This document shows positions 15,621 to 24,893 of a DNA stretch of 64,000 bases, in pieces. Within the stretch, counting starts at the first letter, position 1, and every line of letters starts with the position of its first letter. The position numbers and the translations under genes are program-made. The stretch spans positions 62,001 to 126,000 of the forward strand of contig JAIELH010000011.1 of the NCBI GenBank assembly GCA_019753125.1. Reading direction: 5' to 3'. Source of the DNA: Gallionellaceae bacterium. GTDB taxonomy: Bacteria; Pseudomonadota; Gammaproteobacteria; Burkholderiales; Gallionellaceae. A model generated the notes under the pieces. It worked only from the letters and a program-made list of their open reading frames with translations. It was not told the DNA's origin and did no database searches.

Positions 15621-16784
15621 ATGAGCGAATTTTTGTTTACTTCCGAATCTGTGTCCGAGGGCCACCCCGACAAGGTATCTGATCAAATTTCCGATGCGAT
15701 CCTGGATGCGATCCTGGCGCAAGACCCTTACGCGCGGGTAGCGGCGGAAACGCTGACCAACACCGGCTTGGTGGTATTGGCGGGCGAAATCACCACCACC
15801 GCCAATGTCGACTACATCCACGTGGCGCGCAATACACTCAAGCGCATCGGCTACGACAACACCGAATACGGCATCGACTACAAGGGCTGTGCGGTGCTGG
15901 TGGCTTACGACAAGCAAAGCCCGGACATCGCGCAGGGCGTGGATCGCGCTTCCGACGACTTCATGAATCAGGGGGCCGGCGATCAGGGCCTGATGTTCGG
16001 CTATGCCTGTAACGAATCGCCGACGCTGATGCCGCTGCCGATTCACATGGCGCACCGCATCGTGGAACGCCAGGCGGAACTGCGTCACGATGGCCGTCTG
16101 CCGTGGCTGCGCCCGGACGCCAAATCGCAGGTGACGATCCGCTATGTGGACGGCAAGCCGCATGCCATCGATACCGTGGTGTTGTCCACTCAACACGCGC
16201 CGGAAATGACGCTGCCGCAAATTCGCGAGGCGGCGATCGAAGAGATCATCAAACCGATGCTGCCGAAAGAGCTGGTCAAGGGCAACATCAATTACCTGAT
16301 CAACCCGACCGGGCGTTTCGTCGTCGGCGGCCCGCAAGGCGATTGCGGCCTGACCGGGCGCAAGATCATCGTCGATACCTACGGCGGCTCGGCCCCGCAC
16401 GGCGGCGGCGCATTTTCCGGCAAGGATCCTTCCAAGGTGGATCGCTCTGCGGCTTACGCCGGCCGTTATGTCGCCAAGAATATCGTGGCGGCAGGGTTGG
16501 CCAGCAAATGCCTGGTGCAGGTCTCCTATGCGATCGGCGTAGCCAAGCCAACCAGTGTGATGGTGGATACTTTCGGTACCGGCAAGGTTTCCAACGAGAA
16601 AATGACAGAGTTGGTGCTGCGTCATTTCGACCTGCGCCCCAAGGGTATCGTACAGATGCTCGATCTGTTACGCCCCATTTATGAGAATACCGCCGCTTAC
16701 GGCCACTTTGGCCGCGAAGAACCGGGCTTCACCTGGGAAAACACCGACAAAGCAGACTCTCTGCGGGAGGATGCGGCAAAATAA
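15621..16784 (+). CDS. metK: S-adenosylmethionine synthetase
   Basis: 387 residues, full length. It joins methionine and ATP to form SAM. Signatures [10 protein letters not shown] near the N-terminus, [12 protein letters not shown] and the P-loop-like [16 protein letters not shown] are intact. Own promoter; no SAM riboswitch is seen in the short leader. The product feeds the methyltransferase, MoaA and other SAM enzymes of the window. Confidence 0.98.
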   Translation: MSEFLFTSESVSEGHPDKVSDQISDAILDAILAQDPYARVAAETLTNTGLVVLAGEITTTANVDYIHVARNTLKRIGYDNTEYGIDYKGCAVLVAYDKQSPDIAQGVDRASDDFMNQGAGDQGLMFGYACNESPTLMPLPIHMAHRIVERQAELRHDGRLPWLRPDAKSQVTIRYVDGKPHAIDTVVLSTQHAPEMTLPQIREAAIEEIIKPMLPKELVKGNINYLINPTGRFVVGGPQGDCGLTGRKIIVDTYGGSAPHGGGAFSGKDPSKVDRSAAYAGRYVAKNIVAAGLASKCLVQVSYAIGVAKPTSVMVDTFGTGKVSNEKMTELVLRHFDLRPKGIVQMLDLLRPIYENTAAYGHFGREEPGFTWENTDKADSLREDAAK

Positions 16785-16890
16785 TGTTTCTCAGCTTAAT
16801 AAATTAGGGCGCATACAAAAATTTGCAAAAACCCGGATGAGCCACTAGAATGCGCGCCTTTCCGTTGTACCGAATTTTCAAGGAGTAGTC

Positions 16891-17154
16891 ATGGCAAATA
16901 GCGCACAAGCCCGCAAGCGTGCACGTCAGGCAGTTAAACAGAATGCTCATAACAGCAGTCTGCGCTCGGAATTGCGCACTGCGGTCAAGAAGGTCATCAA
17001 GGCAATCGAAGCAGGTGACAAGGCTGCCGCTCAAGCCGTTTACAAAGATTCCGTCAGCACTGTGGACAGCATCGCCGACAAGAAGATCATCCACAAGAAC
17101 AAGGCTGCCCGCCACAAGAGCCGCCTGTCTGCGGCAATCAAGGCGATGGCGTAA
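16891..17154 (+). CDS. rpsT: Small ribosomal subunit protein bS20
   Basis: 87 residues, starting [13 protein letters not shown], lysine-rich helical, typical length. AAGGAG 7 nt before the ATG is a strong ribosome site. Monocistronic, followed by an intrinsic terminator. In E. coli the gene uses a weak UUG start for autoregulation; here the start is ATG. Confidence 0.97.
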   Translation: MANSAQARKRARQAVKQNAHNSSLRSELRTAVKKVIKAIEAGDKAAAQAVYKDSVSTVDSIADKKIIHKNKAARHKSRLSAAIKAMA

Positions 17155-17180
17155 CACCGCTGCGTTTTGATTCACCGCAA

Positions 17181-17213
17181 GCAAGCCGGCAGCGATGTCG
17201 GCTTGTTTGCTTT
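17181..17213 (+). terminator. Terminator of rpsT
   Basis: CAAGCCG, a 10-nt loop, CGGCTTG, then TTTGCTTT; 27 nt after the stop codon. Confidence 0.65.
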
Positions 17214-17292
17214 GAGAGACTGTTTGGCTCGATAATACACACTTGATTTTGCTAACGGCGGCTTGTCCGCCGTCTTTGTTTAGGAATTTCGT

Positions 17293-18465
17293 ATGTCGCA
17301 TGTAATGAACACATATGCCCGCCTCCCTGTCTCTTTTGTGCGCGGAGAAGGCGCATGGCTATGGGACGCCGAGGGCAAACGCTATCTGGACGGCTTGTCC
17401 GGCATCGCCGTGAATACGCTGGGGCATGCGCACCCGCGTTTCACCGCCGCGCTGAATGGGCAGATCGGAAAATTGATCCACTGTTCAAACCTCTATCAGG
17501 TGGGCGAACAGGAACTGCTGGCCGACAAACTGTGCAGTCTGTCTGACATGCAGGAAGTATTTTTCTGCAACTCCGGCTGCGAGGCGAACGAGGCCGCGAT
17601 CAAGCTGGCGCGCCTGTACGGCCATCAGCAGGACATCGAATCCCCGGCGATCATCGTGATGGAAAAAGCCTTCCACGGGCGCACGCTGGCAACCCTTTCC
17701 GCGACCGGCAACCGCAAGGTGCAGGCCGGTTTCGAGCCGCTGGTCAGTGGTTTTGTGCGGGTGCCCTACAACGATCTGGAGGCGATCCGCCATGTTGCCC
17801 AGCACAACAGCAACGTGGTCGCGGTGCTGGTCGAGCCGATCCAGGGCGAAGGCGGCATCCGCACGCTGGATATCGCTTACCTGCAACAACTGCGCCAGAT
17901 TTGCGACGAGCAGAACTGGCTGCTGATGCTGGATGAGGTGCAATGCGGTATCGGGCGCACCGGCAAATGGTTTGCCTTCCAGCACGCCGGCATCCAGCCC
18001 GACGTGATGACGCTGGCCAAGGGGCTGGGCTCCGGCGTGCCGATCGGGGCATGCCTGACCGCCGGCAAGGCGGCCGGCCTGTTCAAGCCGGGCAATCACG
18101 GCTCCACGTTCGGCGGCAATCCGCTGGCGTGTACCGCAGGCCTGACGACGCTGAACATCGTCGAGCAGGACAAGCTGCTGGCTCACGCCGAAAGCCTCGG
18201 CCAATTCATCCGCGAAGGCATCGCCACCGCGTTGCAGGGAGTGAGTGGCGTCAAGGAGATTCGCGGTCAGGGGCTGATGATCGGCGTCGAACTCGACAAG
18301 CCTTGCGGAGACTTGGTCAAGAATGCTCTCGCCAAAGGGTTGTTGATCAATGTGACCGCCGACAACGTGATCAGGTTGTTGCCGCCGCTGGTGATGTCGC
18401 AAGACGAGGCGCGGCAACTGCTGGATATCCTGTGTCCGCTGATGAAAGAATTTTTGCAATCCTGA
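17293..18465 (+). CDS. argD: Acetylornithine/succinyldiaminopimelate aminotransferase
   Basis: 390-residue class III PLP transaminase of arginine synthesis (N-acetylglutamate semialdehyde to N-acetylornithine). The cofactor lysine lies in T-L-A-K-G-L-G-S-G, the aspartate in L-D-E-V-Q-C-G-I-G-R-T-G, and N-S-G-C-E-A-N-E-A and H-G-R-T are conserved. Followed after 13 nt by argF, so argD-argF form an operon. Confidence 0.94.
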   Translation: MSHVMNTYARLPVSFVRGEGAWLWDAEGKRYLDGLSGIAVNTLGHAHPRFTAALNGQIGKLIHCSNLYQVGEQELLADKLCSLSDMQEVFFCNSGCEANEAAIKLARLYGHQQDIESPAIIVMEKAFHGRTLATLSATGNRKVQAGFEPLVSGFVRVPYNDLEAIRHVAQHNSNVVAVLVEPIQGEGGIRTLDIAYLQQLRQICDEQNWLLMLDEVQCGIGRTGKWFAFQHAGIQPDVMTLAKGLGSGVPIGACLTAGKAAGLFKPGNHGSTFGGNPLACTAGLTTLNIVEQDKLLAHAESLGQFIREGIATALQGVSGVKEIRGQGLMIGVELDKPCGDLVKNALAKGLLINVTADNVIRLLPPLVMSQDEARQLLDILCPLMKEFLQS

Positions 18466-18478
18466 TTGGTGATGACCC

Positions 18479-19429
18479 ATGTCAGCCCAGCCCATGTCAA
18501 TAAAGCAACCCGTGCCGGTAAAACATTTTTTGCAGTTCAAGGACTTCACCCGCGAGGAGTTTGAGTACCTGTTCGAGCGCACCCGCGTCATCAAGCAGAA
18601 ATTCAAGGCCTACCAGCAATACTGGCCGCTGCAGGATCGCACGCTGGTGATGATCTTCGAGAAGGCCAGCACCCGCACGCGCCTGTCGTTCGAGGCCGGG
18701 ATGCAGCAACTGGGCGGCTCGGCGATCTACCTGAACACGCGCGACTCGCAACTGGGGCGCGGCGAGCCGGTGGAAGACGCCGGGCAGGTGATTTCGCGGA
18801 TGAGCGACATCGTGATGATCCGCACTTTCGAGCAATCCATCATCGAGCGCTTCGCCGCGCATTCGCGTGTGCCGGTGATCAACGGCCTGACCAACGAATA
18901 CCATCCGTGCCAGGTGCTCGCCGATATCTACACTTACGTTGAACAGCGCGGCAGCATCAAGGGCAAGACTGTGGCGTGGATCGGCGACTCCAATAACATG
19001 TGCAACACCTGGCTGCAAGCGGCGGAAATACTGGATTTCAACGTGCATGTCTCGACACCGCCCGGCTATGAGGTCGAACCGGAGCGCGCCGGGACGTTCG
19101 GCGAAGATCACTACGAAGAATTCGCCGACCCGATGGAAGCGGCGCGCGGTGCCGATCTGGTAACCACCGACGTATGGACCAGCATGGGTTTCGAAGCGGA
19201 GAACGAAGAGCGCATGAAAGATTTTGCCGACTGGCAGGTCGATGCAGACATGATGCGCGTTGCTGCGCCAGACGCACTGTTCATGCACTGCCTGCCCGCG
19301 CACCGCGGCGAGGAAGTCTCCGCCGAAGTCATCGACGGCCCGCAAAGCGTGGTGTGGGACGAGGCGGAAAATCGTTTGCATGTGCAAAAAGCTCTTATGG
19401 AATACCTATTGCTGGGAAAAGTGAATTGA
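18479..19429 (+). CDS. argF: Ornithine carbamoyltransferase
   Basis: 316 residues. Carbamoyl-phosphate loop F-E-K-A-S-T-R-T-R, H-P-C-Q, ornithine-side D-V-W-T-S-M-G and H-C-L-P-A-H-R-G are all present. It makes citrulline for argG, the next gene. A start at 18494 (second Met) is possible. The 3' end is unusual: a divergent second copy of the last 19 or so codons follows 85 nt downstream (19515-19574), suggesting the gene's native tail was displaced by an insertion that recreated the end. Confidence 0.96.
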   Translation: MSAQPMSIKQPVPVKHFLQFKDFTREEFEYLFERTRVIKQKFKAYQQYWPLQDRTLVMIFEKASTRTRLSFEAGMQQLGGSAIYLNTRDSQLGRGEPVEDAGQVISRMSDIVMIRTFEQSIIERFAAHSRVPVINGLTNEYHPCQVLADIYTYVEQRGSIKGKTVAWIGDSNNMCNTWLQAAEILDFNVHVSTPPGYEVEPERAGTFGEDHYEEFADPMEAARGADLVTTDVWTSMGFEAENEERMKDFADWQVDADMMRVAAPDALFMHCLPAHRGEEVSAEVIDGPQSVVWDEAENRLHVQKALMEYLLLGKVN

Positions 19430-19514
19430 AACGCGTATCCCAATTGCAAACGATTTCGGCGTAGGCTAACTTGCGCAGCAAGTTAAACCGCATAGCGGTG
19501 GCCGAAGCCAAAAC

Positions 19515-19574
19515 AGGTTGCATGTGCAAAAAGCGCTGATGGAATATCTGTTGCTGGGCAAGATAAACGGTTAG
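19515..19574 (+). pseudogene. Orphan second copy of the argF 3' end
   Basis: It encodes [19 protein letters not shown]-stop, against [18 protein letters not shown]-stop in argF. Protein is almost identical but synonymous positions differ, so it is not a fresh duplication. The intervening 19430-19514 contains a repeat-like stretch with the hairpin AACTTGCGCAGCAAGTT. Confidence 0.7.
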
Positions 19575-19582
19575 CAAAAAAT

Positions 19583-19662
19583 GTAGGGTGGGTTAGGCCG
19601 CAGGCCGTAACCCGCCATTCGAAACCGGTGGGTTACGCCGCGATGCGGCTAACCCACCCTAC
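19583..19662. repeat. GTAGGGTGGG-family repeat before argG
   Basis: 80 bp with perfect 14-bp ends GTAGGGTGGGTTAG and CTAACCCACCCTAC; the interior holds further GGTTA/TAACC pairs. Lies 19 nt before the argG ATG. Confidence 0.8.
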
Positions 19663-19681
19663 GATGGAGAAGCAAAGAAAC

Positions 19682-20908
19682 ATGAGCGACATCAAAAAAG
19701 CCGTCCTCGCCTACTCCGGCGGACTCGATACTTCGGTCATCCTGAAATGGTTGCAGGATACCTATCAATGTGAAGTCGTGACCTTCACGGCAGACCTTGG
19801 GCAGGGCGAAGAGCTGGAGCCGGCGCGCCAGAAGGCGTTGAAGTTCGGCATCAAGCCGGAGCAGATATTCATCGATGACCTGCGCGAGGAGTTCGTGCGT
19901 GATTTCGTATTTCCGATGTTCCGCGCCAATACCGTTTACGAAGGCGAGTATCTGCTCGGCACCTCGATTGCACGCCCGCTGATCGCCAAGCGCCTGATCG
20001 AGATCGCGGCGCTGACGAAGGCCGATGCGGTGTCGCACGGTGCAACCGGCAAGGGTAATGACCAAGTGCGTTTCGAGCTGGGTGCCTATGCGTTGAATCC
20101 GAACATCAAGATCATTGCGCCATGGCGCGAGTGGGATCTGTTGTCACGTGAAAAGCTGATGGCGTATGCGGAAAAGCACGGCATTCCGGTGGACATGAAG
20201 CACAAGCAGGGTGGTTCGCCTTACTCGATGGATGCCAATCTGCTGCACATTTCTTTCGAAGGCCGTCATCTGGAAGACCCGGCTGCCGAAGCCGAAGAGA
20301 GCATGTGGCGCTGGACGGTATCGCCGGAGAAGGCGCCGGATGCCGCCGAATATCTGGACATCGAATTCGCCAACGGCGACATCGTCGCGCTGAACGGTAC
20401 GAAAATGACACCGGCGCAAACGCTCGCGAAGCTCAATGAGCTGGGCGGCAAGCACGGTATCGGCCGTCTCGATCTGGTGGAGAACCGCTACGTCGGCATG
20501 AAGTCGCGCGGCTGCTACGAAACACCCGGCGGCACGATCATGCTCAAGGCGCACCGTGCGATCGAGTCGATCACGCTGGACCGTGAAGTGGCTCACCTGA
20601 AAGATGACCTGATGCCGCGCTACGCCAGCATGATTTACAACGGTTACTGGTGGTCGCCGGAACGCAAGGCGCTGCAAACCCTGATCGACCATACACAAAG
20701 CTGCGTAAACGGCTGGGTGCGCGTCAAACTGTACAAGGGCAACGTGATCGTCGTCGGACGCGACTCGAAGACCGATTCGCTGTTCGATTCGAGTATCGCC
20801 ACGTTCGAGGACGACAAGGGCGCCTACGACCAGAAAGATGCGGCGGGCTTCATCAAGCTGAACGCTTTGCGCATGCGCATCGCGGCCAACCTGAAAAAAC
20901 GCAAATAA
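19682..20908 (+). CDS. argG: Argininosuccinate synthase
   Basis: 408 residues, usual length for this type. The ATP pyrophosphatase motif A-Y-S-G-G-L-D-T-S is at about residue 9. It condenses citrulline and aspartate. Later motifs [13 protein letters not shown] and the S-P-Y-S-M-D-x-N substrate loop are intact. The ATG at 19682 begins M-S-D-I-K-K-A-V. With argD and argF upstream and argB at 61.6 kb, most of the arginine route is represented in the window. Confidence 0.97.
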   Translation: MSDIKKAVLAYSGGLDTSVILKWLQDTYQCEVVTFTADLGQGEELEPARQKALKFGIKPEQIFIDDLREEFVRDFVFPMFRANTVYEGEYLLGTSIARPLIAKRLIEIAALTKADAVSHGATGKGNDQVRFELGAYALNPNIKIIAPWREWDLLSREKLMAYAEKHGIPVDMKHKQGGSPYSMDANLLHISFEGRHLEDPAAEAEESMWRWTVSPEKAPDAAEYLDIEFANGDIVALNGTKMTPAQTLAKLNELGGKHGIGRLDLVENRYVGMKSRGCYETPGGTIMLKAHRAIESITLDREVAHLKDDLMPRYASMIYNGYWWSPERKALQTLIDHTQSCVNGWVRVKLYKGNVIVVGRDSKTDSLFDSSIATFEDDKGAYDQKDAAGFIKLNALRMRIAANLKKRK

Positions 20909-20924
20909 TCTAACAGGAGAAATT

Positions 20925-21416
20925 ATGATCCACGAACTGACTGGCGATATCCTGTTAAGCGGTGCAAAAGCCATTGTGCAAGGCGTGGCGCCCAATGACG
21001 ATTTCCATCAGGGGCTGGCGCTGCAACTGCGCGAGCGCATGCCGGCGTTATACAAGGATTTCCGCCATTTCTGCCAGACACAGCATCCCAAGTCCGGCGG
21101 ATTGTGGACATGGATGAGCGCCGACGGTCACTATATCGTCAACCTGTTCACCCAAGATGCCGCTTATGAACACGGCAGTAAGCCCGGAAATGCCAGCCTG
21201 AGTCAGGTGAACCATACGCTGCATGCGCTGCGCACCTTTGCCCAGAAAGAAAAGCTGGCCAGCCTCGCGTTGCCGCGTCTGGCTTGTGGTGTGGGCGGGC
21301 TGAATTGGGATGACGTCAGGCCGCTGATCGAAAAACAACTCGGTGATCTCGATATCCCGGTGTATGTGTACGCCAACTACCAGAAGGGCGTAAAAGCCAA
21401 CGAACCCCCGAAATAA
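20925..21416 (+). CDS. Macro-domain protein (ADP-ribose binding/hydrolysis)
   Basis: 163 residues. The macro-domain pattern is clear: H-E-L-T-G-D-I-L-L at the start, I-V-Q-G-V-A-P (normally V-N-G-V/A-N), G-L-A-L-Q-L and the C-terminal A-L-P-R-L-A-C-G-V-G-G-L-N-W-D-D-V. Related proteins remove ADP-ribose from proteins or nucleic acids (TARG1/DarG type). No toxin partner is adjacent, and asparagine at the usual catalytic position appears changed, so binding without hydrolysis is possible. AGGAG precedes the start; 16 nt after argG, likely co-transcribed with argG and ppnP. Confidence 0.75.
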   Translation: MIHELTGDILLSGAKAIVQGVAPNDDFHQGLALQLRERMPALYKDFRHFCQTQHPKSGGLWTWMSADGHYIVNLFTQDAAYEHGSKPGNASLSQVNHTLHALRTFAQKEKLASLALPRLACGVGGLNWDDVRPLIEKQLGDLDIPVYVYANYQKGVKANEPPK

Positions 21417-21445
21417 TCAAATAACCAACAAAGGAAAGCAGCGCC

Positions 21446-21769
21446 ATGTCAGACAGATTCGATAACGTCAGCGTAGGCAAAAAGGCCAACGTATTCTTCG
21501 ACGGCAAATGCGTATCGCATTCGGTATTTTTCCCGGACGGCACACGCAAGACCTGCGGCGTCATCATGCCGGGCAGCCAGTTGACCTTCAATGTCGGCGC
21601 GCCGGAACTGATGGAGATCACCAGCGGCACATGCGAAGTGAAGATCGCCGGTGAAGCTGCGTTCAAAAACTACACCGCAGGCAGCAGCTTCAAGGTGGCG
21701 GAGAACGGCAGCTTCGAAATCCACGCCAGGGATGAAGTGAACTACGTCTGTAGCTTTGGCTCCGACTAA
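21446..21769 (+). CDS. ppnP: Pyrimidine/purine nucleoside phosphorylase PpnP
   Basis: 107 residues, small cupin of the YaiE/DUF1255 family that phosphorolyses several nucleosides. Diagnostic are K-A-N-V-F-F-D-G-K-C-V-S-H-S-V, G-V-I-M-P-G and the ending V-N-Y-V-C-S-F. GGAAAGCAGC upstream of the ATG contains the ribosome site. Nucleoside salvage next to a macro domain is suggestive of ADP-ribose/nucleoside recycling, but this is only context. Confidence 0.9.
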   Translation: MSDRFDNVSVGKKANVFFDGKCVSHSVFFPDGTRKTCGVIMPGSQLTFNVGAPELMEITSGTCEVKIAGEAAFKNYTAGSSFKVAENGSFEIHARDEVNYVCSFGSD

Positions 21770-21841
21770 CCTGAAGGTAAGCCTACGCCGCAACAAGCCG
21801 CTACGCGGCGTGTTGTGGCCAATCGTTCAAGGAGATACTTA

Positions 21842-22330
21842 ATGCCATCTTTCGACATCGTTTCCGAAGTAGACAAGACCGAGGTGAAGAACGCGGTCGA
21901 GCAGACCAACAAGGAAGTCGGCACCCGTTTCGACTTCAAGGGCTCCGATGCGCGCGTCGAGCAGGCCGAGCTCAAGCTTACCGTATGGGCCGACAACGAA
22001 TTCCAGCTCGGCCAGGTGCAGGATATCCTGAACGGCAAATTGACCAAGCGCGGGGTGGACATCAAGTGCCTGGAGATCAGCGACAAGATCGAGAAGGTCA
22101 GCGGCAACAAGGTCAAGCGCAGCTGTGAAGTGAAGGTCGGCGTCGAGATCGAACTGGCGAAAAAGATTGTCCGGTTGCTCAAGGACAGCAAGATCAAAGC
22201 GCAAGCCAGCATCCAGGGCGACACGGTGCGCGTCAGCGGCAAGAACCGCGATGACCTGCAAGACGCTATCGCCTTCGTCAAGAAGTCCGTCACCGATTTC
22301 CCGCTGCAATACCAGAACTTCAGGGATTGA
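21842..22330 (+). CDS. YajQ family nucleotide-binding protein
   Basis: 162 residues: [11 protein letters not shown] and [16 protein letters not shown] are the family hallmark. Two ferredoxin-like halves. Homologues bind cyclic di-GMP and partner with a LysR regulator in Xanthomonas, and others bind GTP/ATP. AAGGAG 7 nt before the ATG fixes the start. The leader (21780-21830) holds a repeat-like palindrome around CCGCTACGCGG. Confidence 0.92.
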   Translation: MPSFDIVSEVDKTEVKNAVEQTNKEVGTRFDFKGSDARVEQAELKLTVWADNEFQLGQVQDILNGKLTKRGVDIKCLEISDKIEKVSGNKVKRSCEVKVGVEIELAKKIVRLLKDSKIKAQASIQGDTVRVSGKNRDDLQDAIAFVKKSVTDFPLQYQNFRD

Positions 22331-22413
22331 CCTCCAGCCTGCCCCGTATCGGCTTAAAATAGGGGCATGCAAATTTCCAGGCGCCTATCCATGTTGATGG
22401 AGACCACGGTGAC

Positions 22414-23421
22414 ATGATCAGGACAGACATTATGCTTGCCTTGGCCGCAGTCGCCCTGATCATCCTGGGCGCCATCAGCCTGCGGCTGATTCAGCTCACA
22501 GGCCAGTTACGCGAAAGCGAAGAACGCTGGAAATTTGCCCTCGAAGGCGCCGGTGATGGCGTCTGGGACTGGAATGTGCCTGACGATACGGTCGTCTTTT
22601 CGCAGCGCTACAAGGCGATGGTTGGCTATACCGACGAAGATATCGCCCGTAATGAGGAAGCCTGGCGCAACCGTATCCACCCGGATGACCGTGCCCAGGT
22701 AGATCACGACATTCGCGCCTACCTGGAGGGCCGCACCCAAACCTATTGCAATGAACACCGTGTGTTGTGCCGGGACGGCAGCGTCAAATGGGTGCTGGCG
22801 CGCGGCATGATTGTCAGCCGCGCACCTGATGGCAAGCCGCTGCGGATGATCGGCACCCATGCCGACATCACCGAACGCAAGGCAATGGAAGAGCGCATGC
22901 GCCATATGGCGCATTACGATCCGCTTACCGAACTGCCCAACCGCGCGCTGATCGCCGACCGCCTGCAACAGGCGGTGATCAAGGCGCGGCGCGACAAAAC
23001 GTATATGGCGGTGATGTTCATCGATCTGGACAGATTCAAACCCGTCAACGACAACTTGGGGCATGACATCGGCGATCTGCTGTTGAAACAGGTCGCGCAC
23101 CGGATGCTGTCCGGTGTGCGCGCATCCGACACCGTAGCGCGGATCGGCGGTGATGAGTTTGTCGTGTTGCTTCCCTCCATCGAGCAAGAGGCGGATGCTA
23201 CCGTCGTTGCCGAAAAGATCCTGCGTGCGTTGAAGCAGCCTTTCGGTGTGGCAGGGCATGAAATAAGCATTTCCGGCAGCATCGGCATTGCTGCCTATCC
23301 CGAGCATGGGGACGACGAGAAGTTGCTGTTGATCAACGCCGATATCGCGATGTATCACGCCAAGAAGGATGGACGTAACGGTTATCGCTTTTATGCGGGA
23401 AGTATGCAGGGCGAGCAGTAG
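22414..23421 (+). CDS. Membrane-anchored PAS-GGDEF diguanylate cyclase
   Basis: 335 residues. One N-terminal membrane helix (about 5-25) with no large periplasmic part, a PAS domain (about 38-155; D-G-V-W-D-W-N ... D-I-T-E-R-K) and a GGDEF domain (about 165-330). The active site G-G-D-E-F is canonical and preceded at 5 residues by R-A-S-D, the RxxD inhibitory site, so product feedback is expected. It synthesises cyclic di-GMP and should oppose the HD-GYP protein at 10.4 kb. Confidence 0.93.
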   Translation: MIRTDIMLALAAVALIILGAISLRLIQLTGQLRESEERWKFALEGAGDGVWDWNVPDDTVVFSQRYKAMVGYTDEDIARNEEAWRNRIHPDDRAQVDHDIRAYLEGRTQTYCNEHRVLCRDGSVKWVLARGMIVSRAPDGKPLRMIGTHADITERKAMEERMRHMAHYDPLTELPNRALIADRLQQAVIKARRDKTYMAVMFIDLDRFKPVNDNLGHDIGDLLLKQVAHRMLSGVRASDTVARIGGDEFVVLLPSIEQEADATVVAEKILRALKQPFGVAGHEISISGSIGIAAYPEHGDDEKLLLINADIAMYHAKKDGRNGYRFYAGSMQGEQ

Positions 23422-23508
23422 TCATCAGAGCACGGTGTTTAACGGCTATTTCTAGAGCAATTGCCTGAAGCAGCAAATCAGAAACAGAATGTTTTCAGTC
23501 AATGCTGC

Positions 23509-24237
23509 TTAGTCTGTAATAGTTTCCCACGTTATACCGCAACTGTCGCAGCGTAGCGCCGACCCCTGCCGATGCCAATCACCCAGCACCCAGCGCTCAC
23601 AGCGGCGGCCGTCTATTTGATATTCATGGCAGTTCTGGCGGTGCGTGTGGCCGTGGATCAGGCGCGGATAATGATATTCGCGCAGTAGTGCGGTGACCGC
23701 CGCATCGTTCACATCCATGATCGAAGTATCTTTAGATTGCTTCTCTGCCATGCTGCGGTTACGCAATTGCGCGATGTACGCTTTGCGCTCCGTCAGCGGT
23801 TTGGCGAGGAACTGTCGCTGAAACTCAGCATCATGCACGGTTGCGCGATAACGTTGGTATTCGGTGTCGTCGGTGCACAGCGTATCGCCGTGGCTGAGCA
23901 AGGTGGGCGTGCCGTATAAATCTATCAGCGAGGGATCGTCGAGCAGCGTGGCGTGGCACGCCTCGGCCAGCGCTTCACCGATCAGCAGGTCACGGTTGCC
24001 GCGCAGCAGGTAGAGTCTGGTGCCATGTGCTGCGAGGCTGCGCAGGGTCGTCGTGACTTCGGCGTGGAACGGGTCATCGAGGTCATCGTCGCCGGCCCAG
24101 TATTCGAACAGGTCGCCGAGGATATAAAGCGCCTCGGCTTGCGGCGCCATATTGCTGATGAAACGCTTGAATGCCGCCATACTGTGCGGCTGGTCGGCGC
24201 TCAGGTGCAGGTCTGAAATGAACAGGGTGTGAGGCAT
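23509..24237 (-). CDS. lpxH: UDP-2,3-diacylglucosamine diphosphatase
   Basis: 242-residue calcineurin-like metallophosphatase of lipid A synthesis (makes lipid X at the inner membrane surface). Metal ligands: S-D-L-H-L, G-D-L-F-E-Y-W, G-N-R-D, S-H-G-D and H-G-H-T-H. The C-terminus has an extra R-C-D-S-C-G tail with a CxxC pair. Divided from the cyclophilin gene by a 79-nt hairpin-rich spacer; probably the last gene of that minus-strand operon. Confidence 0.94.
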   Translation of the reverse strand: MPHTLFISDLHLSADQPHSMAAFKRFISNMAPQAEALYILGDLFEYWAGDDDLDDPFHAEVTTTLRSLAAHGTRLYLLRGNRDLLIGEALAEACHATLLDDPSLIDLYGTPTLLSHGDTLCTDDTEYQRYRATVHDAEFQRQFLAKPLTERKAYIAQLRNRSMAEKQSKDTSIMDVNDAAVTALLREYHYPRLIHGHTHRQNCHEYQIDGRRCERWVLGDWHRQGSALRCDSCGITWETITD

Positions 24238-24240
24238 TGC

Positions 24241-24313
24241 AGGATCGGGAAGCGAGGATCGAGGATCGAGCGGTGCAGCGGTTTTACCTCGCTCCTCGAT
24301 CCCCGCTCCTCAA
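24241..24313. repeat. Hairpin repeat between lpxH and the cyclophilin gene
   Basis: GAGGATCGAGGATCGAG faces CTCGCTCCTCGATCC and CGCTCCTCAATCC; an imperfect long hairpin filling the spacer. Confidence 0.5.
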
Positions 24314-24316
24314 TCC

Positions 24317-24892
24317 TTATTTCAACACTTCGACCTTGGTGATGACGACATCTTCCACCGGGACATCCTGGTGCCCGCTGCGCGATCCGGTTTTTACCTT
24401 GCCTATTGCGTCCACTACTTCGGTTCCTTCAATCACCTTGCCAAACACGCAATATCCCCAGCCATCCTGCCCGGGATAATCGAGAAAGCCGTTATCTCTG
24501 GTGTTGATGAAAAATTGTGCGGTGGCGGAGTGCGGGTCTGAGGTGCGCGCCATCGCGATCGTGTATTTCTCGTTCTGCAAGCCGTTGGCGGCTTCGTTCT
24601 TGACCGGTGCACCGGCTTTCTTTTGCTTCAATCCGGATTCGAAGCCGCCGCCCTGAATCATGAAGTTGTCGATCACGCGATGGAAGATCGTGTTTTCGTA
24701 GAAGCCGCTATTCACGTATTCCAGAAAGTTTTTGACGGTAAGCGGTGCTTTCTCGGCATCGAGTTTCAGGGTGATAGTGCCGAGATTGGTGTGCAGTTTG
24801 ACCATGGTTGGTTTTCCTTGGGTTGAAGAATGGGATGATTGCATCGTGCAGCACAGCAGCAGCGCGAACAGCGCGGTGAAAAGTTGTTTCAT
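24317..24892 (-). CDS. Periplasmic peptidyl-prolyl cis-trans isomerase (cyclophilin)
   Basis: 191 residues: a signal peptide (1 to about 22, [13 protein letters not shown]) followed by a full cyclophilin domain with [17 protein letters not shown] (catalytic-site region) and S-A-T-A-Q-F-F-I-N. It corresponds to PpiA-like foldases of the periplasm. One base separates it from the LD-transpeptidase gene upstream, so the three envelope genes are one operon. Confidence 0.92.
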   Translation of the reverse strand: MKQLFTALFALLLCCTMQSSHSSTQGKPTMVKLHTNLGTITLKLDAEKAPLTVKNFLEYVNSGFYENTIFHRVIDNFMIQGGGFESGLKQKKAGAPVKNEAANGLQNEKYTIAMARTSDPHSATAQFFINTRDNGFLDYPGQDGWGYCVFGKVIEGTEVVDAIGKVKTGSRSGHQDVPVEDVVITKVEVLK

Positions 24893-24893
24893 G

